DNA of 10,460 nt from DASTHG01 sp041498155. GTDB taxonomy: Bacteria; Gemmatimonadota; Gemmatimonadetes; Gemmatimonadales; GWC2-71-9. The position numbers and the translations under genes are program-made. Of the stretch, positions 7,084 to 10,460 are shown piece after piece. The stretch is taken from NCBI GenBank assembly GCA_041498155.1, contig JBGQHV010000120.1, positions 1 through 10,460 of the forward strand, given 5' to 3'. Below the pieces are notes generated by a model. The model was not told the DNA's origin. It did no database searches and saw nothing but the letters and a program-made list of their open reading frames with translations. The stretch's first letter is position 1; each line of letters begins with the position of its first letter.

Positions 7084-9014
7084 GGCCGAGGCGCCGCGAA
7101 CAGCGTCACGACGGACCCCGCGCGCGCCGAGGTCCCGCCGGCGGGCCAGGTGTGCTCCGCGTTGCCCCAGCCGCGCAGCACCACGCGGAACCCGCGGCGG
7201 TGCAGCGCGCGCACCGCTTCGCGCAGCGGGCGTCCCGCCACGTCGGGGACGACGCGGTCCCCACGGCCGGCGGCGGTGTCGGGGTGGAACGGCCACGGTA
7301 CGACGTAGGGCACGAGTCCGTCGTCGTCTTCGAGCGGGGGCGGCGTCGCGGCGGCGGGTGCGGTCGCGAGCCGCGCCTGATTCAGGGTGACGGTGCGCGA
7401 CGCCAGCGCCTGCTCGATGAGCGATCGGGTCACGGGCGCCGCGGTCTGCGCGGAGAAGTACCCCTTCTTGCGCGGATCGGGGTCGTCGATCTTCACGACC
7501 ACAACGACCTGGGGGGAATCCGCGGGAAACAGCGCGGCGAACGACGCCGTGTATTCGTCCGGGGCATACTTGCCGTGCACCACGCGCCGGGCAGTTCCCG
7601 TCTTGGCCGCGAGCTCGAAGTGGGCAATCGTGGCGCCGGTGCCGGTGCCGCGCCGCACGACTCCCTGCAGGAGATCGCGCAGCTGCCGGGCGATCCGGGC
7701 CGAAATGACGCGCCGCACGGGCTCGGGACGATGGCGGTACAGCACATCTCCCGTGGGACTGCGAATCTCGCGCACCAGGGTCGGGGCGAGGAGAATGCCG
7801 TCATTGGCGATGGCGCCGTAGGCCACGGCGATCTGCAGCGGGGTCACGGCCACCTCGTAGCCGATGGCGAGGCTGACCTGGCTCGTCCCCGACCATTCCA
7901 CGGGCAACCGCAGCCGGCCCGGCGACTCGACCGGGAACTCGATGCCCGTCTGCGTGCCGAGCCCGAAGTCACGCAACATGGCGTACTGCTCGCGCGGCGA
8001 GAGGCGCTGCGCGAACTTCGCCATCGCGATGTTGCTGGATACGGCGATCGCATCGGCCAGGGTGAGCGACGGCATCGGGTGCTCGTCGATGAGCACCGGC
8101 CGGCCGGCCATCTTAAACCGCCCGCCCTCGCCCGACACATGGTCCCCGTCCCGCACGCGGTTGAGGGTCAGGAGCGCCGCCGCCGCGAAGATCTTGGCGA
8201 TCGAGCCGGGCTCGTAGGTCTCCGTGAACGCGCTGGGAGGCGTGCTGCCGTCGCGCCGCTGCGACGCGACCGCGAGCAGCTCACCCGTCCGGGGGTCGAG
8301 GATCACCACGTCGCCGCCGGCCGCGTCCGTCTCGCGCACCGCTTCCCCCAGGGAGCGCTGCGCGATTTCCTGCAGCTCCGCATCGAGCGTGAGGACGACG
8401 TCGGCGCCCGCGACCGGGGCGGCGATCAGCCGCGACGGTGATTCGTACTCGCGCCCGGCCCGGTCCTTGAGCGCGACGGCGGCCCCCGCCCGGCCCGTGA
8501 GCAGACTGTCGAAGTCGCGCTCCAGCCCGGAGGTCTCTCCGTCCGTGCTCACCCGGCCCACGACGGCGCCGGCGAAGCTCGGTGAGGGATAGAAGCGCTT
8601 CAGCACCGCGTCGAGATGCACGCCCCGCAATCCGCGGATGCGCTGGACCTCGAGCGCGCTGAACGGCCCGCCGAAATACGCATAGCGCTTGCGCAGCGCC
8701 GCGCGCACGTCCTGGGCCGGGAGGTGCAGCGCCCCGGCGATCGCCGCGGCGTCGCGCGCCGGATCGCGCAGCTCGTTCGGCGCGACGCCTACGTGGTAGC
8801 TCTCCTGGGTCAGCGCGATGGCGCTGCCGTCGCGGTCGAACAGGCCGCCGCGCCGCGCCTCGAGCGTGAGGCGCACGGTGCGTTGTGCCCGCGCCTCTTC
8901 GGAGTACCGGCCGCCCTGGAGGATCTGCACTTGCGCGGCGCGCAGCACGACGGCCCCGAGGCCGACGAGCAGCGCCACTTCCAGCGCCTTCAGGCGCACC
9001 GCGGGCTTCGCCAC
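7080..9014 (-). CDS. ftsI: FtsI (PBP3-type), septal class B transpeptidase with C-terminal PASTA domain
   Basis: FtsI is the septal D,D-transpeptidase that cross-links glycan strands made by FtsW; it is anchored in the inner membrane with its catalytic domain in the periplasm. The product has 644 aa (E. coli 588). One N-terminal membrane helix lies at about 9-27. The pedestal domain begins with the class B box RRGGLFDRDG (54-63). The transpeptidase triad is complete: Ser271-x-x-Lys274 within EPGSIAK, Ser326-Ser327-Asn328, and Lys471-Thr-Gly473. After an acidic, Pro-rich linker (about 555-585), residues about 587-642 look like a PASTA domain (VPDVAGRPLREAVRALHRRG, then a strand pattern ending in GSVVTLF). 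E. coli FtsI lacks PASTA; it occurs in PBP2x/SpoVD and, as I recall, in Bacteroidota FtsI. The GTG start lies 3 bp after the ftsL stop, without a visible Shine-Dalgarno. Confidence 0.95.
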   Translation of the reverse strand: MAKPAVRLKALEVALLVGLGAVVLRAAQVQILQGGRYSEEARAQRTVRLTLEARRGGLFDRDGSAIALTQESYHVGVAPNELRDPARDAAAIAGALHLPAQDVRAALRKRYAYFGGPFSALEVQRIRGLRGVHLDAVLKRFYPSPSFAGAVVGRVSTDGETSGLERDFDSLLTGRAGAAVALKDRAGREYESPSRLIAAPVAGADVVLTLDAELQEIAQRSLGEAVRETDAAGGDVVILDPRTGELLAVASQRRDGSTPPSAFTETYEPGSIAKIFAAAALLTLNRVRDGDHVSGEGGRFKMAGRPVLIDEHPMPSLTLADAIAVSSNIAMAKFAQRLSPREQYAMLRDFGLGTQTGIEFPVESPGRLRLPVEWSGTSQVSLAIGYEVAVTPLQIAVAYGAIANDGILLAPTLVREIRSPTGDVLYRHRPEPVRRVISARIARQLRDLLQGVVRRGTGTGATIAHFELAAKTGTARRVVHGKYAPDEYTASFAALFPADSPQVVVVVKIDDPDPRKKGYFSAQTAAPVTRSLIEQALASRTVTLNQARLATAPAAATPPPLEDDDGLVPYVVPWPFHPDTAAGRGDRVVPDVAGRPLREAVRALHRRGFRVVLRGWGNAEHTWPAGGTSARAGSVVTLFAAPRP

Positions 9015-9017
9015 GGC

Positions 9018-9311
9018 TCAGGGCGGCGGCGCGGGCGGCGGGACGGTGATGCGGAAGATCTCCGAGTCCTTCGCTTCACGCAGCCCGAGGCGGGCGGCGG
9101 CGCGCGGGATCAGCTGATCGCGACTCGTGGCGGCGCGGATGCGACGCTGCAGATCGCCGGCGCGCCCCTGGAGGATGCCGCGCTGGTTGCGCGTCTCGTT
9201 CAGGGCGCGCGCCAGTCGGAAGCTGTCGGTCTGGCGCCAGATCACGAGCCACAGTGCGGCGCACGCGGCGAGCAGCCACAGGAAGAACAGGTGGCGCCCT
9301 CTAAGCGTCAC
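9018..9311 (-). CDS. ftsL: FtsL-like small bitopic division protein
   Basis: FtsL is a small bitopic protein which, with FtsB and FtsQ, forms the scaffold that activates FtsW-FtsI at the septum. The product has 97 aa (E. coli 121). It has a very short basic cytoplasmic end (TLRGRH), one membrane helix at about 8-25 and a charged region at about 33-65 likely to be a coiled coil. The segment RAAARLGLREAKDSEIFRI (70-88) fits the usual FtsL/DivIC tail. The last seven residues are almost all proline. FtsL family sequences are weakly conserved, so the call rests mainly on topology and on the position between rsmH and ftsI; a DivIC/FtsB-like label would also fit the topology. The GTG at 9311 overlaps the end of rsmH by 11 bp and has GAGG 6 nt upstream. 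Confidence 0.85.
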   Translation of the reverse strand: MTLRGRHLFFLWLLAACAALWLVIWRQTDSFRLARALNETRNQRGILQGRAGDLQRRIRAATSRDQLIPRAAARLGLREAKDSEIFRITVPPPAPPP

Positions 9312-10233
9312 GGGCGTCCTCGGCGGTCTGGAACACGCGGAAATGCGCCGAGCGCGCCCGCGGGTTCTCGGTCACCTCGTCCGGGCCGGCGGTCAGCGCT
9401 TTCTTGGTGAGCACGACGCCCAGCGAGCGGCCCCGGCAAGTACAGATCGGCTGGCGCGGCGGGCAAATACAGGCGCGCGCCCACTCGCGAAACGCCTGTT
9501 TCACGACGCGGTCCTCGCCCGAATGGTAGGTGATCACGCCCAACCGGCCGCCTGGGACGAGCGCGTCCCGGAACCGCGGCAGCGCGCGCTCCAGCTCCCC
9601 GCGCTCGTCGTTCACGGCGATCCGCACGGCCTGAAACAGGCGGGCGAATTCCGGGGGGCCGGCACGCGGCCCCAGCACTTCGCGGATCGCATTGACCAGG
9701 TCGTCGCTGGTCCGAAATGGCGCCCGCAGCCGGCGGCGCACGATGGCGCGCGCCAGTGCCCGGGCCCGCGGCTCGTCGGCGCCAGCGGCGAACGCTTCAG
9801 CCAGCCGGTCGGCCGGCGCGCTGTTGAGGACGTCGGCGGCGCTCGGTCCCTGCCCGGGCGTCATGCGCATGTCGAGCGGGGCGCCCGGCCGAAACGTGAA
9901 TCCACGTGCGGCGTCGTCGAGCTGGGGCGACGACACGCCCAGATCGAGGAGGATACGCTCGGGCCGGACGGCGGCCACCGCGGCCGTCGCCGCGGGCGAG
10001 GCGAACGACGCGAGGAGGTACGTGACGCCGTCGTCGCCCAGACGGGCCCGGGCCGCCGCGAGCGCGGCGGGGTCGCGGTCGATCGCGAGCACCTGTGCCC
10101 CCGCGGCCCGCAGCAGCGCGGTGTGACCGCCGCCGCCGGCCGTCGCATCAACGGCGCGCGCGACGCCTACCGCCCAGTCGCGCACGGCGCCGGCCATGAC
10201 AGGGTGATGCAAGAACGGAGCGGTCTCAGCCAT
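9301..10233 (-). CDS. rsmH: RsmH (MraW), 16S rRNA C1402 N4-methyltransferase
   Basis: RsmH is the S-adenosylmethionine-dependent enzyme that methylates N4 of C1402 in the 16S rRNA decoding centre. The 310-aa product matches the family length (E. coli 313). The N-terminus HHPVM (9-13) is typical. The SAM-binding loop is DATAGGGGHT (29-38), followed by AIDRDP (50-55), LDLGVSSPQLDDAARGF (96-112), RPGAPLDMRM (115-124), FQAVRIAVNDE (200-210) and TYHSGEDRVVK (235-245). NPRARSA (290-296) closes the conserved part. Four cysteines in CICPPRQPICTC (255-266) form a CxC pair of pairs, a segment I recall from many RsmH proteins. The chosen start is the ATG at 10233; the next in-frame start upstream lies inside the tRNA gene and is not credible. 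No good Shine-Dalgarno is present. It is the first protein gene of the cluster, with no mraZ before it. Confidence 0.97.
   Translation of the reverse strand: MAETAPFLHHPVMAGAVRDWAVGVARAVDATAGGGGHTALLRAAGAQVLAIDRDPAALAAARARLGDDGVTYLLASFASPAATAAVAAVRPERILLDLGVSSPQLDDAARGFTFRPGAPLDMRMTPGQGPSAADVLNSAPADRLAEAFAAGADEPRARALARAIVRRRLRAPFRTSDDLVNAIREVLGPRAGPPEFARLFQAVRIAVNDERGELERALPRFRDALVPGGRLGVITYHSGEDRVVKQAFREWARACICPPRQPICTCRGRSLGVVLTKKALTAGPDEVTENPRARSAHFRVFQTAEDARDA
9318..9321 (-). promoter_or_regulatory. Ribosome binding site of ftsL, inside the end of rsmH
   Basis: GAGG on the minus strand lies 6 nt before the GTG at 9311 and within the last codons of rsmH. The spacing is good for a Shine-Dalgarno interaction and supports the overlapping GTG start for ftsL. 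Confidence 0.45.
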
Positions 10234-10247
10234 GGTCCCCGCGTCCG

Positions 10248-10286
10248 AAAAAAGGACGGCCCCGCCTGAGCGGGCAGGCGGAGCCG
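10248..10286 (-). terminator. Intrinsic (rho-independent) terminator between tRNA-Asp and rsmH
   Basis: Read on the minus strand, GGCTCCGCCTG (10285-10275) pairs with CAGGCGGGGCC (10268-10258) around a 6-nt loop. This is an 11-bp stem with one G-U pair, extendable by one outer G-C pair. GTCC and a run of six T (10253-10248) follow it. This is a strong terminator shape, placed to end the tRNA transcript. It ends only 14 nt before the rsmH ATG, so it could also act as an attenuator for the dcw cluster. Confidence 0.8.
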
Positions 10287-10296
10287 GACACTTCGT

Positions 10297-10309
10297 CCCG
10301 CGACGCGGG
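10297..10309 (-). other. Small hairpin just after the tRNA-Asp 3' end
   Basis: CCCGC-GTC-GCGGG can form a 5-bp all-GC stem with a 3-nt loop, beginning 6 nt past the tRNA discriminator base. It may mark the 3' trailer processed from the tRNA precursor. In DNA this GC-rich such a short stem could also be chance. Confidence 0.3.
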
Positions 10310-10315
10310 TTCAGG

Positions 10316-10389
10316 CGGGGCTGACGGGGATCGAACCCGCGACCTCCGGTGTGACAGACCGGCACTCTAACCAGCTGAGCTACAGCCCC
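10316..10389 (-). tRNA. tRNA-Asp, anticodon GTC
   Basis: The minus strand folds into a complete 74-nt cloverleaf. The acceptor stem is GGGGCTG/CAGCCCC, then TA, and the D arm has GCTC/GAGT around AGCTGGTTA. The anticodon stem CCGGT/ACCGG encloses the loop CTGTCAC, giving anticodon GTC for aspartate. The variable loop is AGGTC, and the T arm GCGGG/CCCGT (with one G-T pair) encloses TTCGATC. The discriminator base is G, as expected for tRNA-Asp. CCA is not encoded (CCT follows the discriminator), so it must be added by CCA nucleotidyltransferase. The gene sits directly upstream of the dcw cluster on the same strand. Confidence 0.97.
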
Positions 10390-10406
10390 CGATGACGGAA
10401 GCTTGC

Positions 10407-10435
10407 AATATACCGGCGCCTGCAGGCCAATTCAA
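10407..10435 (-). promoter_or_regulatory. Sigma70-like promoter for tRNA-Asp
   Basis: On the minus strand TTGAAT (10435-10430, 4 of 6 to the -35 consensus) is followed after exactly 17 bp by TATATT (10412-10407, 5 of 6 to the -10 consensus). A start about 7 nt downstream would leave a tRNA 5' leader of about 10 nt. The AT-rich hexamers stand out in very GC-rich DNA. The spacer contains the 10-bp palindrome GCCTGCAGGC (10418-10427). I see nothing else in 10436-10460. Confidence 0.7.
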
Positions 10436-10460
10436 TGCGTCAGAAATTCCGGCACTTGAA

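Noticed and set aside
5668..7308. 546-codon plus-strand open frame opposite murE
   Set aside because: Longest plus-strand frame, but it mirrors murE codons and shows no hydrophobic core pattern or known motif.
7152..8441. 429-codon plus-strand open frame opposite ftsI
   Set aside because: Antisense shadow of ftsI with Arg/Gly/His-rich composition.
10234..10365. 44-codon N-terminal extension of rsmH
   Set aside because: The upstream ATG lies inside the tRNA-Asp gene and the extension would cross the terminator; the ATG at 10233 gives the normal RsmH N-terminus.
1..10460. Mobile elements, CRISPR arrays, or inserted accessory genes
   Set aside because: The genes are contiguous and in canonical dcw order with gaps of at most 82 bp. 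I see no transposase, no spaced repeats, and no composition break. A tRNA can serve as an integration site, but nothing next to this one looks like an integrase gene or a duplicated tRNA end.

Overview
The window is the front half of a division and cell wall (dcw) gene cluster. Every real gene is on the minus strand, so transcription runs from high to low coordinates. The DNA is very GC-rich. MurE carries the DNPR signature of meso-diaminopimelate-adding ligases, so the peptidoglycan is probably of the DAP type. FtsI ends in a PASTA domain, and MraY has a long basic loop before its HHH motif; I recall both features from the Bacteroidota/Gemmatimonadota side of the tree. A GC-rich Gram-negative such as a Gemmatimonadota member is my best guess, but this is inference and not proven by the sequence.

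Layout in transcription order: a sigma70-like promoter (10435-10407); a tRNA-Asp(GTC) gene (10389-10316); an 82-bp gap holding a strong intrinsic-terminator-like hairpin (about 10286-10248); then rsmH (mraW), ftsL, ftsI, murE, murF, mraY, murD, ftsW, and a murG that runs off the left edge of the window. The order is the canonical one. No mraZ lies in front of rsmH; the tRNA gene occupies that place. There is no non-coding stretch over 300 bases. The only spaces are 82 bp (tRNA to rsmH), 15 bp (murF to mraY), 4 bp (ftsW to murG), 3 bp (ftsL to ftsI), and the 71 bp upstream of the tRNA.

The products form one pathway. MurE adds the third residue of the stem peptide, MurF adds D-Ala-D-Ala, and MurD performs the earlier D-Glu step. 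MraY moves the UDP-MurNAc-pentapeptide onto undecaprenyl phosphate to give lipid I, and MurG adds GlcNAc to give lipid II. FtsW (a SEDS glycosyltransferase) and FtsI (a class B transpeptidase) polymerise and cross-link it at the septum, with FtsL as a small membrane scaffold. RsmH methylates 16S rRNA. Four junctions are 4-nt ATGA or GTGA stop/start overlaps and one is an 11-nt overlap, which points to strong translational coupling.

No undescribed system is apparent. The parts most worth a second look are the tRNA-Asp/terminator/rsmH leader and a few family-level sequence oddities in FtsW, MraY and FtsI. The long plus-strand reading frames are GC-driven shadows of the real genes.
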